Below are positions 52,480 to 63,477 of a stretch of 64,000 bases of DNA, piece by piece. The DNA lies in NCBI GenBank assembly GCA_963995505.1, contig OZ023195.1, positions 7,088,109-7,152,108 on the forward strand, written 5' to 3'. Below the pieces are notes generated by a model. The model saw only the letters and a program-made list of their open reading frames with translations. It was not told the DNA's origin and did no database searches. The translations under genes were made by a program, and so were the position numbers. Origin of the DNA: Hypericum androsaemum. Taxonomy: Eukaryota > Streptophyta > Magnoliopsida > Malpighiales > Hypericaceae. Positions within the stretch are counted from its first letter, which is position 1. The number at the start of each line of letters is the position of its first letter.

Positions 52480-53300
52480 CTTGACCAAAATGCCCCTCCC
52501 GACCCCAAGAAGGGAGAGACAAAAGGATTGCCCACTTCTCCAAAGAGAAAGAGAGAAGAGGGAGGAAGAAGAAAGGCCTCTCCAAGTAAAGGAGAGGCCA
52601 AGTGCCCAAGAGCCCTCCAATGAAAGGAGGGTTGTCCATGGCAAGTGTTGCCCACTTCTCCAAAGAGCAAAGAGAGAGGAGGCACAGAGGAGGTTCTCTC
52701 CAAGAGGAGGAGAGTGCCATCTGCCCCCAAGTTGCCCAACCCAAGAGATGGGTTGTCTCTAAGTGAAAGAGGTAGAGAAGTAGAAGAAGACCCAAGTGAT
52801 AGGTTATCCTCCAAGTGAAGGAGGAGAAGGAGAAGAAGAAGTGTGCCCCAAGGGTACCCAACCCAAGTTAAGTGTTGCCTCCGAGAGAAGGAGAAGGGGT
52901 GAACCCTAGAGAAAGAGTTGCCCAACCCTCCAATGAGAGGAGGGTTGTCCATGGCAAACAGAGAGGAGGAGAAGAGGAGAAAGCTCTCCAAGTGATGGAG
53001 AGTGGCCCATGTCCCCCTAGTTGCCCAACCCAAGTGATGGGTCGTCTCCAAGTGAAGGAGGTGGAGAAAAAGAAGAAGACCCAAGTAAAGGGTTGCCTCC
53101 GAGTGAAGGAGGTGGGTAAAGCCCAAGTCGAGGGCCTTGCCAAGTGAAGAGTTTAGCCACTCCGAGTGAAGGAGGTGGTGCTCTCCGAGTGAAGGAGAGT
53201 TGGCCCGAAGAGTGGGTAGAGCCCAAGCCTAGGGTTTTGCCAAGAGAGTGAGCTCCCAAGAGTGTGGGTAGCCATAGTGAGAAGAGGAGGAGAGTAAGTC
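52480..53300. repeat. Purine-rich minisatellite
   Basis: Diverged copies of CCAAGTGAAGGAGG, GTTGCCCAACCCAAG and GAGGGTTGTCCATGGCAA recur in changing order. The plus strand is heavily purine-biased. Long frames are open on both strands, the longest 52443-53126 on minus, but they read only Leu/Ser/Thr- or Glu/Lys-rich repeats, so coding is unlikely. The segment 53350-53560 after it (GGATCGAACCGGGTAACCAAATTTTTATG) looks like the end of a copia LTR, and the array may be the LTR body. Confidence 0.7.
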
Positions 53301-53569
53301 GAGCGAGGCATCCATTGTTGTGAGAGCGAGTGAAGCTCGAGCGAGAAAATAGTGAAATCTCTCCTGGCTTGGAAGCCCCCGAATGTAGATCATTGTGGAT
53401 CGAACCGGGTAACCAAATTTTTATGTCCCTCCTTGTGCTTTTTTTGTACTTTGTGCTTTGTGCGTTATGCTTCTCGTGGTTATCATGATTTGCTAGTATG
53501 TATTTTTGCTTGCATTGCTTGGGTCCATGGAGATGTGGGTAATTTCCCTAACAAAAAGGACCTTCAGGC

Positions 53570-53935
53570 ACAAGGAAGAGGTAGATTCGGGTCTGATGGA
53601 TGTGTCTATGCTTCCATTCAGCGATTGCATTTTGTTTGGTGTTACTATGCAAATGTGTTCGTGTTCAATACTAACGGATGCAGATACTCATTTATGCGAT
53701 GATTGAAAATTTTGGTTCCATTATCACTACAAATACGTTGAACATTAATTTTGTATTGTCTTTCAACCATGATTATGAACCGTTTTAGGACATCAAAGAC
53801 TTGTTCTTTTGAATTAAGTAAATAAACCCATGTGCAATGTGAGAAATATTTGACAATTGTTAAAAAATATCGTGCTCCACTAAGAGAAACAGTTGGAAAC
53901 AGACCCTATACATCAATGTGTATTAATTGAAATCA
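53570..53935 (-). pseudogene. Copia integrase fragment
   Basis: Minus strand: FQLIHIDV-stop-GLFPTVSL, SGARYFLTIVKYFSHCTWVY, LLNSKEQVFDVLKRF, CSDNGTKIFNH and, in another frame, AIAEWKHRHI. These are the D, D and E regions of a copia integrase, with the second catalytic zone altered (TIVKYF for TIVDDY). Stops and frame changes make it dead. Confidence 0.78.
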
Positions 53936-54370
53936 ATTTTTAGTTCGAATGATTGCCATAGGGACGTCCAAATACATCCTCAATAATAAGTGACGACCAG
54001 ATGCATTCATCATAAGTGACTTTCAAAGTCTATAAATTTGATAATTACAAAGAAGACTTTTCAATAACTGATCTTTATGGTCTATCATTAAAACAAATGA
54101 CCTTTCATGGTCTAACGCATATATTTTTGTTTTCCTATTACCCTATCTAAAAGGGATGCTATTGTAATGATTTACATTCAGAAATATATAAAAAATGTCA
54201 AGACTTATTGTCTATTACCCTTGGGTGCATCCCAGATTGTGTTTTATTGCCCTTGGCTGGCCGTCCACTACTGGACAAACCTTCCATTCTCTGACAAAAG
54301 TTGCGTGTGGAAGGAGTTACCTTTATTACCTAAAATATTTTTGGACCGAATTCTGCTACGCTACGCCAAG
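53936..54370. other. Retroelement debris and probable end of a gypsy 5' LTR
   Basis: The left part may hold the decayed pre-integrase region of the copia fragment. The last ~200 bases (to CTACGCTACGCCAAG) directly precede a gypsy primer site and should be LTR, but its start was not found. Confidence 0.35.
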
Positions 54371-54384
54371 TGGTATCAGAGCCC
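54371..54384 (+). other. Primer binding site of the third gypsy copy
   Basis: TGGTATCAGAGCCC, initiator-Met tRNA type, preceded by CCAAG much as in copies A and B (CTAAG). Confidence 0.8.
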
Positions 54385-54658
54385 TGTTTCATCCTGATTT
54401 GATCAAACTTCCAATATTTAAGTTTTGGTCGTTATTCCTAGCCCTACTTACCTTGTCCAAATTATTAGTTATAGGATTAGCCTTGCCTATTAGACAAAAC
54501 CTTCAACAAGGCATCGTGATCCACTAGTCCTTGCCTCACTCGCATCGAGTTATCCATACCTAGCCTAAATAACCTTCAACAAGACATCGTGACCCCACAG
54601 ATCCTTGCCTTGCACGCTTTGTGCTACCTGTACCAAGCCTACAAACTGAGCAACCATT

Positions 54659-57600
54659 ATGGAAGAGCTAGACACAGCAAGGCATCTTGGTGATTTGGAA
54701 ACCTCGATGCAAGAGGTGCTTCGCCACTTGCAAAATTTGGCGGTGCAACCTCCAGTTGCTGCTGGGGTTAATGATGGAGATTTAGATGTTGATAATCATG
54801 ATGCTATTGAATCTGTTTAAGGCATCAGATTGGGAGGTCGTGGAGATAGAGGGGGATGTGGGAATGTAGGTGGTCGTGGTGGATATAGAGGGCGTGGAAG
54901 AGATGAAGCCTTTAGAGGAGATTATAAAGCTGATGGTGCTCCTTATCGTGTTGATCATCCATTTAAGATGAATAGAGAAGTTTTATGGTGATGTTGATGT
55001 TGAACCTTTCTTGAATTGGCTGGACTCCGTGGAGAAGTATTTTGATAGTATGGATTTGACTGAGGAACAAAAGGTCAATTATGTAGCTTTCAAGTTGGAG
55101 TTTGGAGCTGCCATATGGTGGTGCAAAGAACAAGAATAAAGGAGGAGACGAGGCAGCAGCCTATTTGTTATTGAGGGATTAAGGGATCAATTTTTGCCTG
55201 TGGATTACCATAAATCCTTGTATTTGCAATTCTTATCTTATTCTCAGGGGAACTGTATAGTTGATGAGTACACGACTGAGTTCATGAGATTGGCTGCCCG
55301 CAATGATGTGGAGGAGAATGAGGATCAGCAGATAGCACGTTATATCGATGGGTTGAATTATGAGGTAAAGAGTAAAATGGAGTTTGACACATTTCTGTAC
55401 TTTTAGGATGCTTGTCATAAGGGTAGAAAGATTGGTGCTACCTTGAAGAAGAAGAAGAAGAAGAAAGCGGTATTAAGCTGATTTGCTAGCTCTAGCTAAT
55501 ACTCTGCTACTTTTAGGGGTGCTGTTGATAAGGGTTTGGGACAATCAGCAGATGGTAAACCCCAAACAAAGCAAAAGGAGGTCCCACAATTGTCTCAAAA
55601 GAAAGGGAAGGAAGTTGCAACTAGTTCTGGCCTCAAATGCTTCAAATGCAACGCATATGGACACAAGTCTAGTAAGTGTCCAAGAAGGAAGTTCTCCCAA
55701 GTCATTGAAAAGGAATAACTTGTGCAATCAGGTGCCTTTTATTATGCTCCAGTAGAAGAGAGTGGAGATGAAGATCAAGAGACTTCTAAGGGAGAAGAGG
55801 AATATTGTGGCGTTCTCCAAAAATTTGCATTAGCTACTCAAAAGGCGGATGAGTCACAGCGACACAACCTTTTTAGGACTCGCTGCTATGTGAGAAAGGA
55901 GGGTGTGATGTGATCATAGATGGAGGGAGCCAAGAAAACTTCATTAGCGGTCAGACTGTGAAAAAGTTGGGTCTTTAGGTTACACCCACTCAATGCCTTA
56001 TTCAATAGGTTAGGTGCAATTTGGAGGAGGGATCAAGGTAACTTCTCAATGTGCGGTACCAATCTCTATTAGAGAGTATCAGATACAGTTACAAGTGATG
56101 TGCTTGAAATGGATGCATGTAATATATTATTGGGAAGGCCGTGGGAGTTTGACAATAATGTTGTGCATCTTGGGCATGAGAATACCTACGAGATCCAAAG
56201 AAATGGGCAGTGATTCACTTTGTTGCCTAGGAAACCATTACAAGTTAAGACCAAGTTGAAGTCTAATTCTAAAAATCACAAGCTGGTTTCATTGGTAACA
56301 ACCGCCAAAGAGTTTCAAAACTCTTTCAATGATTGTGGGTAGTGCCATGTTCTAATTATGAGGGATGCTAGGAAGAACGTAGATGAAGCCGAGGGGTAGA
56401 TTCATGCTATTATGGCTGACTTGCTCAAGGAGTTCCAGGAGGTTGTCCCCGAGGAGCTTTCAAAAGGCTTGCCTCCCTTGAGGAACATTCAACACCAAAT
56501 TGATTTAATCCCTTGTACTACATTACCTAATTTGCCATATTACAGGCTAAGTCCCAAGGAGAACCAAATTTTAAGAGAGCAAGTCCAAGACTTGTTGGAT
56601 AAAGGCTATGTTCAGGAAAGCTTAAGCCCTTGTGGTGTTCCTGCTCTTCTTTTGCCAAAAAAGGACGGCTCACGGCGAATGTACATTGATAGCCGAGCAA
56701 TCAATAAGATTACAGTGGGATATAGATTTCCTATTATGTGGTTGAATGACATGTTGGACAACCTGAGTGGATCCACTATATTTTCGAAGGTGGACTTGAA
56801 GAGTGGCTATCATCAGATTCGTATCCGTCCCGGGGATGAGTGGAAGACTGCATTTAAGACAAAGGATAGTTTGTACGAGTGGTTGGTGATGCCATTCGGA
56901 CTCAGCAATGCTCCTAGTACTTTTATGAGGCTGATGCATCAGGTAATCCGCCCATTCATTGACAAATTTGTCGTGGTGTATTTTGATGATATCCTGAATT
57001 ATGGTAAGTCAGCGAAGGAGCATTTGCGACATCGGAGAGAGGTATTATTTGCACTCTGCGAGAATAACCTTTATGCAAATCTGAAGAAGTGCATATTCAT
57101 GCAAGAGAAACTATTATTTTTAGAATTTGTGGTTGGTAAAGACAAAGTTCAGGTAGACCAAGCAAAGGTGGATGCTATACAATCTTGGCCAAGGCCTATA
57201 AGTGTAACTCAAGTAAGAAGTTTCTTGGGTTTGGCTACTTTCTACCATCGTTTCATTCAAAATTTCAGCGTTATTGCAGCTCCACTTACTTCTCTACTTA
57301 AGAAGCAAGTGCCATTTGAGTGGGGTGGAGAGGCGGAGCATGCTTTTGTACAACTAAAAGAGGCTCTTAGTTCAGCGCCAGTGCTTGCATTATCAGACTT
57401 TGGCAAGTTGTTTGAAGTTGATATGGATGCTAGTGGACTTGGAATAGGGGCAGTGTTGTCACAAGAGAAGCGCACCATTGCCTACTTCAGCGAGAAACTT
57501 AGTGACCATCGGCAGACTTGGACAACCTATGAGAAGGTGCTTTATACTGTTTTTATAGCTTTGAAGAATTGGGAGCATTATCTGATTGATAAGGAGTTTG

Positions 57601-58386
57601 CCTTATACACCGATCATCGAGCTCTTAAATTTTTGAATGATCAATCTGGGTTGTTTAACCATATGCATGCCAAGTGGTCCACTTATTTGCAAAAGTCTCC
57701 CTTTCGCATTACGCATAAAAGTGGTACCCAAAAATTATTGCTGATGCATCGAGTACATGGTGGTCTTTCTGCTCATTTGGGTAGAGATAAGACATTGGCT
57801 GTCTTAACTGAAAGGTTTTATTAGCCGAGAATGGGCCAAGATGTTGGAAAGATTGTGAAGCATTATCGTGTTTGCCAAGAAACAAAGGGAACCATGCAGA
57901 ACACTGGCTTGTACACTCCATTGCCAATCCCAAAGAATATTTGGGAGGATCTCAGCATGGATTTTATACTTGGCTTACCGCATACCTCTCGTGGTACGAA
58001 TTCTATCTTTGTTGTTGTTGACAGGTTATCCAAGATGGCACACTTTATTACTTGTAAGAAGACCACGGATGCACCTGGAGTTGCCAAGTTATTCTTTAGA
58101 GAAGTGGTTCGACTCTATGGAGTTCCAAGAACCATCACTTCTAATCGTGACACTAAGTTCCTTGCTAGCTTCTGGAAGACGTTATGGAGGATGTTTGATG
58201 CAACATTGCAATTCAGCTCTACTGCCCACCCTCAAACTGATGGGCAGACAGAAGCTACCATTAGGACACTTGGAGGGCTACTTCGGAGTCTTTGTCATGA
58301 CCGACAACATCAATAGGACCTCTTTGCCTATTGCTGAGTTTGCTTACAATGGAGATGTTCACAGGTCTACGGATATTACCATCTAG
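54659..58386 (+). pseudogene. Third gypsy gag-pol copy, decayed and truncated
   Basis: Same family as copies A and B but much older. Gag begins MEELDTARHLGDLE and has stops near 54820 and 54990; the zinc knuckle CFKCNAYGHKSSKC is near 55640; the protease (DGGSQENF, near 55920) is interrupted. The reverse transcriptase and RNase H (56412-57824) are open, with YFDD and an intact [11 protein letters not shown]. After HKSGT about 85 codons are missing relative to copies A and B, joining RNase H directly to [14 protein letters not shown]. The integrase (57831-58316) stops in the FAYNGDVHR region at 58386. No 3' LTR follows. Confidence 0.88.
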
Positions 58387-58442
58387 AGGCATCTCTTTAG
58401 ATGTGGTGGGTAGGAGGGCTAATAATTGCTGAACTTGTGCGT

Positions 58443-58996
58443 AAGGGTGAGCATTTTATCCGATATCCGATGTCCGAATCCAAATCTATTTTTTTTTGGA
58501 TTTGGATTCGGATAATTTCTTATTCGAATTCGAATTTGGATTATCCGAACTAAAAAAGTTCGGATTCGGATTTTGAAAAAATTAGTTCGGATATCCGAAC
58601 TATCCGAACTTTAGTTGGGCTGCACTAGGCTTAAGGGCTGAGCTGGGCTTTTTCTTCCATTTCTCTTCCATTTATAGGTAAACTTCTCTTCCCCGCCCCC
58701 CCCCCCCCCCCCCCCCCCCCTCTCTCTCTCTCTCTCTAGGTTCGTTAATGGAGATTTTTTTTGTGCAAGCTAATGATTGATGCCTTTTATATTTTTTTCC
58801 AGGAACATTTGTGGATGACATGTAATTCGGATAATTCAGATTATTCGTATCCGTATCCGAAAAAAGTTTAAATATTCAGATTCGGATAATTTACTATTTG
58901 GATTCAGATTCGGATAGTAAAATATTCAATTCGGATAGTTCGAATTTTCAAAAGTTCGGATAGTTTGGATTCGAATTATCCGGATGCTCACTCCTA
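58443..58996. mobile_element. Non-autonomous hAT element with 8-bp target duplication
   Basis: 554 bp. Ends are TAAGGGTGAGCAT and the complement of TAGGAGTGAGCAT. A perfect 8-bp duplication CTTGTGCG flanks it (58435-58442, 58997-59004), the hAT hallmark. Subterminal regions are crowded with ATCCGAA/TTCGGAT words in both orientations, as hAT transposase-binding regions are. No transposase frame; the centre holds a poly-C and CT run. Confidence 0.88.
58696..58737. repeat. Poly-C run followed by (TC)n
   Basis: 25 consecutive C (58696-58720) and then about 8 TC units, inside the hAT element. Long C runs are rare in plant genomes and hard to sequence, so the exact length is doubtful. Confidence 0.9.
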
Positions 58997-59081
58997 CTTG
59001 TGCGGGTGTGATCTGGATGTCTGTGACATTCCTGGCTAGTTTGGCATTGACATAAGGTGGACCCGACGCGGCTGCAAAGGC

Positions 59082-59967
59082 TCATCTGTGACCTCCTCCC
59101 CCTCTATCACCTTGGTTGCTTGCTCCACCATATACATTTTGATTGTTTCCTGCAAGGGCCGCCTTTTTCTTGCGACATACGTCTTCATCGTGACCTCGTA
59201 TGCCACAATAGTTACAATTTATTGCAGGTTTGGCTAAGCAAAACTGTGAGGTATGTCCTGGTTGAGAGCAATTATAGCAAATCATGTTTCCGGCATCCAT
59301 CTTGATAGAGGGATTTCGGACAGCCACCAAGGCAGAATGCTCCAGTGATGGTACGTGATTTTGAGCAGCCACTTGACAATGTTTTTCATCCTCCGCAGCA
59401 AAGGAATATGCGTCTGAAACTCCAGGAAGAGGTTTCATCATTAAGATATTGCTCCGCAATTGTGTGTATGAATCATTGAGTTCCATCAGGAACTCGATTA
59501 GGTTCATCTGCTTGCCCAGATCTGCATGTGCAAGTGACCACACAACTTCATGGGTTGCGAATCCGATAGCACTCAAATTCGTCCCATAGGGACTTCAATG
59601 ATGTGTAGTACACCGCTATGAAGTTGTTTTGCTATCGTAGATTGGTAATAGACGTTCGTACTTAATAGATCTGGGCTGCACTTTCGATTGCACATCTTCG
59701 AGCTAGTTCCTCCCATATCATCTTTGCTGTCTCTATGAACATCAGACTAGCAGTGATGTCAAGAGAGACTGAATTAATGAGCCATGACTTCACAAGGTTA
59801 TTCGCGCGTCTCCACTTCGAGAAGGACTCTGATGTCTTCTTGGGATGCACCAATATACCATTAACGAATGGGAACTTATTCTTTGCATCAAGTATCATGG
59901 TCATTGCTTCTCTCCACACGGCATAATTGTCACCTGAGCTGGACAATTGTTGGGAGACGAGGGACAC
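59082..59967 (-). pseudogene. Copia gag with two zinc knuckles
   Basis: Minus strand: SSSGDNYAVWREAMTMIL, WRRANNLVKSWLINSVS and IWEELARRCA (59967-59662) form the gag_3/UBN2-like domain. After a frame break, 59576-59082 reads LIEFLMELNDSYTQLRSNIL, and then two CCHC knuckles, CYNCSQPGHTSQFC and CNYCGIRGHDEDVC. The element ends there; protease, integrase and RT are absent, so this is a truncated element. Confidence 0.82.
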
Positions 59968-60092
59968 TTAAGTCGTCTCAGAACTGTGAATAAAATAGGA
60001 TGAATCTGTTTGGTTGCTCCCTTCGTTGGTCGTTATTGTCCGCATTGGACTTCCGTTGCCTGTTTCTTATACCATAATTCGGGTGTTTGAAA

Positions 60093-60107
60093 CCTGCTTT
60101 GATACCA
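60093..60107 (-). other. Copia primer binding site
   Basis: On the minus strand TGGTATCAAAGCAGG, between the LTR and gag, a common initiator-Met-type copia primer site. Confidence 0.7.
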
Positions 60108-60108
60108 T

Positions 60109-60374
60109 AAAGTACTTTGGTGTTTTCCCATTGCAATTATCTGTACAAAGCTAGAGTTTATATACAAGTACAAAAGCATGATTACAGCTAACTAATTGGT
60201 ATCAAATCAGTTGACTTTAGGCAGCAGATAAATCTGACTTTATTGATGTTAATTATGGCCAGCAGCAAGGTTTGACTATCTTCCTCATCAGCGTCAATTA
60301 TGGGCAGCTGAGATCACGGAGGACAGCTGGTGCGTATCTTCAATAGTATGTGATACTTTTATTTTAATACAACA
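60109..60374 (-). repeat. Copia 5' LTR
   Basis: Directly upstream, on the minus strand, of the primer site and gag. It starts TGTTGTATTAAAAT and contains TATATAAACTC. The boundaries are approximate; the second LTR is not in the window. Confidence 0.5.
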
Positions 60375-60509
60375 TCTTTACTTATCAAAAAAAAATTAAG
60401 GAGGTTGAGAGTATCTGTTAATTTCTTTTTGTTTCTCTATTTTGAATGCAGTTTGGCGTATTAACCAAAAGCTGACATTTATCCCATTCCCATTTGCATT
60501 GGCAGTGTT

Positions 60510-62840
60510 TAGAGTTCAATTCCATGCTTCTTCGTCCTAGGCATGTCGTTTCGATCAACTTCAAGAGAGTGGGCAAACCAAAGAGAGTGGGTGGTCTTGG
60601 TTTGAAGAGCATGTTGGCTTTCAATGAGGCTCTTTTGGCCAAGCAATGACCCTGAATCTTTATGCTTTAAGTTGCTACAGATCGTGTACTTTCCTAATTG
60701 TTCATTATTGCAGGCTAGGAAGGGCACGAGACCTACTTGGACCTGGAGCAGTTTGGTCAGGGGAATGAACCTACTGAAGCCTAATCTGATGTGGAAAGTG
60801 GTGGATGGTGGGAACAATAAGATATGGGAGGATGCGCGGTTGCTCAATCTGCCTGGTTACTCAATCCAGACCCCGAAGCCACTCAATGTGGAAGTAAACA
60901 TGGTCTCTGATTTGCTCCTGCCAGATGAAAACTAGTGGAATGTGGATGCACTTTAGAACTTTTTCTCACATCAAGAGGGCATTGGAATCCAGAAGATAAA
61001 ACCAAGGAGGGAACTAGGCAAGGACAAAGTAATTTGGCTCCCTGCTAAGTCAGGGAAATACACTATTAAGTTAGGATATCATGCTATAAAAGATAACCTT
61101 ACAAATCCTGATATCCCTCTAAACTTTTTGTGGTGCAGGCTCTGGAAGCTAAAAATCTTTCCAAAAATAAGACACTTTTTGTGGAGGGTTGCCAATAATG
61201 CCCTTCCAACTGCACAAAACCTGATAAAGAGACAAATTATTGATGACCAGTCCTGCAAAATCTGTGGTGCAGTGTTTGAAGACGTGATACGTGCTCTTAT
61301 TGAATGCCCTCATGCAAGGGCTACGTTGTTTATGTCTTCGACTGGAGTGATTCCTGAGAGGAGGGACATTGGTGACTTCAAATCTTGGATGCAGCAAACT
61401 GTAAATACTTTGGATGCAGCTAAAAGATCTGATTTGATCACCTAGGTGGCTTTTACTTGCTGGCAGATCTGGTTAACACAAAATGAACACGACTATGAAG
61501 AATGTACCCCTAATCCTCTTACCACTTGGTCAAAAAGTGTCCATAAATGTGCGCAATTTGCAGGACTTAGGGACCGGGATCATTCCCCTGCATTGGCAAG
61601 TGCGGAATGCTGGAGACCTCCTGAAATGGGCACTATTAAAGTTAATGCTGATGCTTCCTAGACTTCAAATTCTGCTCCAACTGGTATCGCAATTATTTCT
61701 CGGGACTATAGGGGTAAGATCATTGCCTCCCAAACTCGCGCAATTACCCTCAATTTAGCTCTAAAAGCTTAAATGCAAGCCATAGGTGAGGCGGTCTCTT
61801 TCATCAAGCAAAACTACAACTTCAGCTCCTCAATTATAGATTCAGACTGTCAAGTTGTAGTTAATTCCCTCACCAGAGCAGGTTCCTTTGAACTTGATTG
61901 GCAACTCGAGAACTTGGCCTTGGACATCCAATCTGCTTTTTTGAGTTTACCTTTGTGTAAACTTGTGTATATACCTAGAGTCGTTAATGTAGTAGTAGAT
62001 TGGATTGCTAAGGCTATTGCACTCTCTTTTGATCTTGAGGATTTACTTAACAATCCTTCTTTAAGAGTTCCTGTTGTATGACTCCTATGATTAACCTTAT
62101 GCTATGGTATTGTCCTTTAAAAAAAAAAAGAACAACTTCAAGAGTTCCAAGGAGGATGTGGTACCTTTTGTTTTTTTCCTTGTAATTTTGCTACGAGCGA
62201 TATTAGCAGATGGTAAGTGTTCCAGAATCATCGAATTATGTAAGACTTTTGTCATATGCTCTAACTAACTATTACAGAATGAGTTGTGTTAGAGGGTATG
62301 TGTGATTTATGTTTTATGGAGTCAATGTAGTTAATCATTCAGATCAACCAGAATCTAGTTCCAACACTCACATATCCATAAAACAGTGAAATAGAATCAA
62401 AAGTTCCCATTCACTAAATTCGATAGTTGATAATTTCATTGCTCAATTTATTTATAATACCCCAAAGAAAATTGCAATCCCTTCCAAAGAAAAAATTATA
62501 ATTCATAGGCGTCCATAACCCGGGCCTAGAAATACTAGCTTGGGCATTCGGCCTATACCAACCAAATCTTTGCTCCGTGTTGACAAGAAATTTAAATTCT
62601 TGTGTTAAAATTTTGGACGAAGAGTTTTATTATCTTTTAGATGTCATGGGACTTAAATCTATATTATTAGTGGGTCCAAAGTCACTGTTTATAGTCCTAT
62701 CCGCTCAACAGTCAACCCACAATCGTATACCAAGTGATTTCGAGAAAAATAGAGCATAGAAAAAGAAAAAGAATCATATAGGTGACGAGCTTCCGATCGT
62801 CGAAATGAGACTATTTTTGGCATAAAACTGGTCTTTTACC
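60510..62840. repeat. Duplicated segment, copy 2 (LINE-filled)
   Basis: Paralogue of 45895-46690, interrupted by the LINE at 60568-62132. Without the LINE its length is close to that of copy 1. Similarity by eye is about 75-80 percent with many small indels. Confidence 0.78.
60568..62132 (+). mobile_element. 5'-truncated LINE with poly(A) and 12-bp target duplication
   Basis: Begins within the RT C-terminal region (GGLGLKSMLAFNEALLAKQ, LQARKGTRPTWTWSSLVRGM), continues through zf-RVT (KIFPKIRHFLWRVANNALPT, CKICGAVFEDVIRALIECPH) and an RNase H-like domain (GTIKVNADAS, SSIIDSDCQVVVNSL, YIPRVVNVVVDWIAK), and ends with 11 A. CAACTTCAAGAG flanks it on both sides (60556-60567, 62133-62144). Several stops interrupt the frame. 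The empty site is seen at 45941-45952. Confidence 0.92.
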
Positions 62841-62844
62841 GTTT

Positions 62845-63015
62845 GGTTTTTCGTTGGAGCTAATTTGGTGATGACAGATTCTCTTCGACCTCTCTGCCTC
62901 TGTGGACTTGGATGCGCTAGCAAATTCTCTTTTAAGATTTACCATCCAATGAAGGCCATAGCTTCAACTTCAACTGTTGATTCCTCCTATTATAAATAAA
63001 GCTCAGGGCAATTGT
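62845..63015. other. Spacer, no gene seen
   Basis: Between the duplicated segment and the cullin fragment. Nothing recognised. Confidence 0.35.
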
Positions 63016-63110
63016 ATGTTCGTCTTATTTCAACTAGTCATTGATCCAGAGAGATCGAAGGATCCTGTTGAATTTATCCAACGTTTGTTAGATGAAAAGG
63101 GTAAGTATGA
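63016..63110 (+). pseudogene. Cullin (CUL3-like) exon fragment
   Basis: LVIDPERSKDPVEFIQRLLD then EKGKYDK matches a conserved stretch of plant cullin-3 proteins, the scaffold of BTB-type ubiquitin ligases. Similarity covers only about 30 codons, then random frame and an A-rich run (63181-63195). No other cullin exon was seen nearby, so this is an isolated fragment. Confidence 0.6.
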
Positions 63111-63477
63111 TAAACATTTATGCTCACAGCTTTCAGCAATGACAACACCACCTTCCAGAAGTAACGCACTACTAACTTATTTAAAAAAAAAGAAGATAAA
63201 TTAAATAAGAATGTGGGCCTGGAGAGATGGAATTTGTAGGGATCATAGATCCGAGCTGGTCCGTGCGCGTATTAGTTTATTATTTGTATTTGCAATGTAC
63301 CGAGGCCGCCTGGATAAATAAGAGGTCCGGCCCGGTCCGGTCCGGTCCAGTCCACTCCAGCATACATATAGAGAGAGAGAGAGAGAGAGAGAGAAAGAAA
63401 GAGAGAAAGGAAGGCGGTGGTGAAACTGAAATCGATCCCAAACCAAAACCCTAGGTCGTTTGGTGGTTGATCTGGGA
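63111..63477. promoter_or_regulatory. Upstream region of the right-edge gene, with GA microsatellite
   Basis: Holds repeated GGTCCGGCCC/GGTCCGGTCC words (63328-63350) and a GA run (63371-63400) about 80-110 bases before the start codon. GA tracts in 5' leaders are common in plants and can act as core-promoter or BPC-protein sites; this role is an inference. Confidence 0.35.
63371..63394. repeat. (GA)12 microsatellite
   Basis: Uninterrupted GA dinucleotides, then an imperfect GAAA/GAGA continuation to about 63410. Confidence 0.85.

Noticed and set aside
52443..53126. 227-codon minus-strand frame
   Set aside because: It is a Leu/Ser/Thr-rich low-complexity reading of the minisatellite; frames are equally open on the opposite strand.
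62577..62759. Plus-strand frame of 60 codons in the duplicated segment
   Set aside because: Not conserved in the paralogous copy at 46.4 kb, which has stops and indels in this phase.
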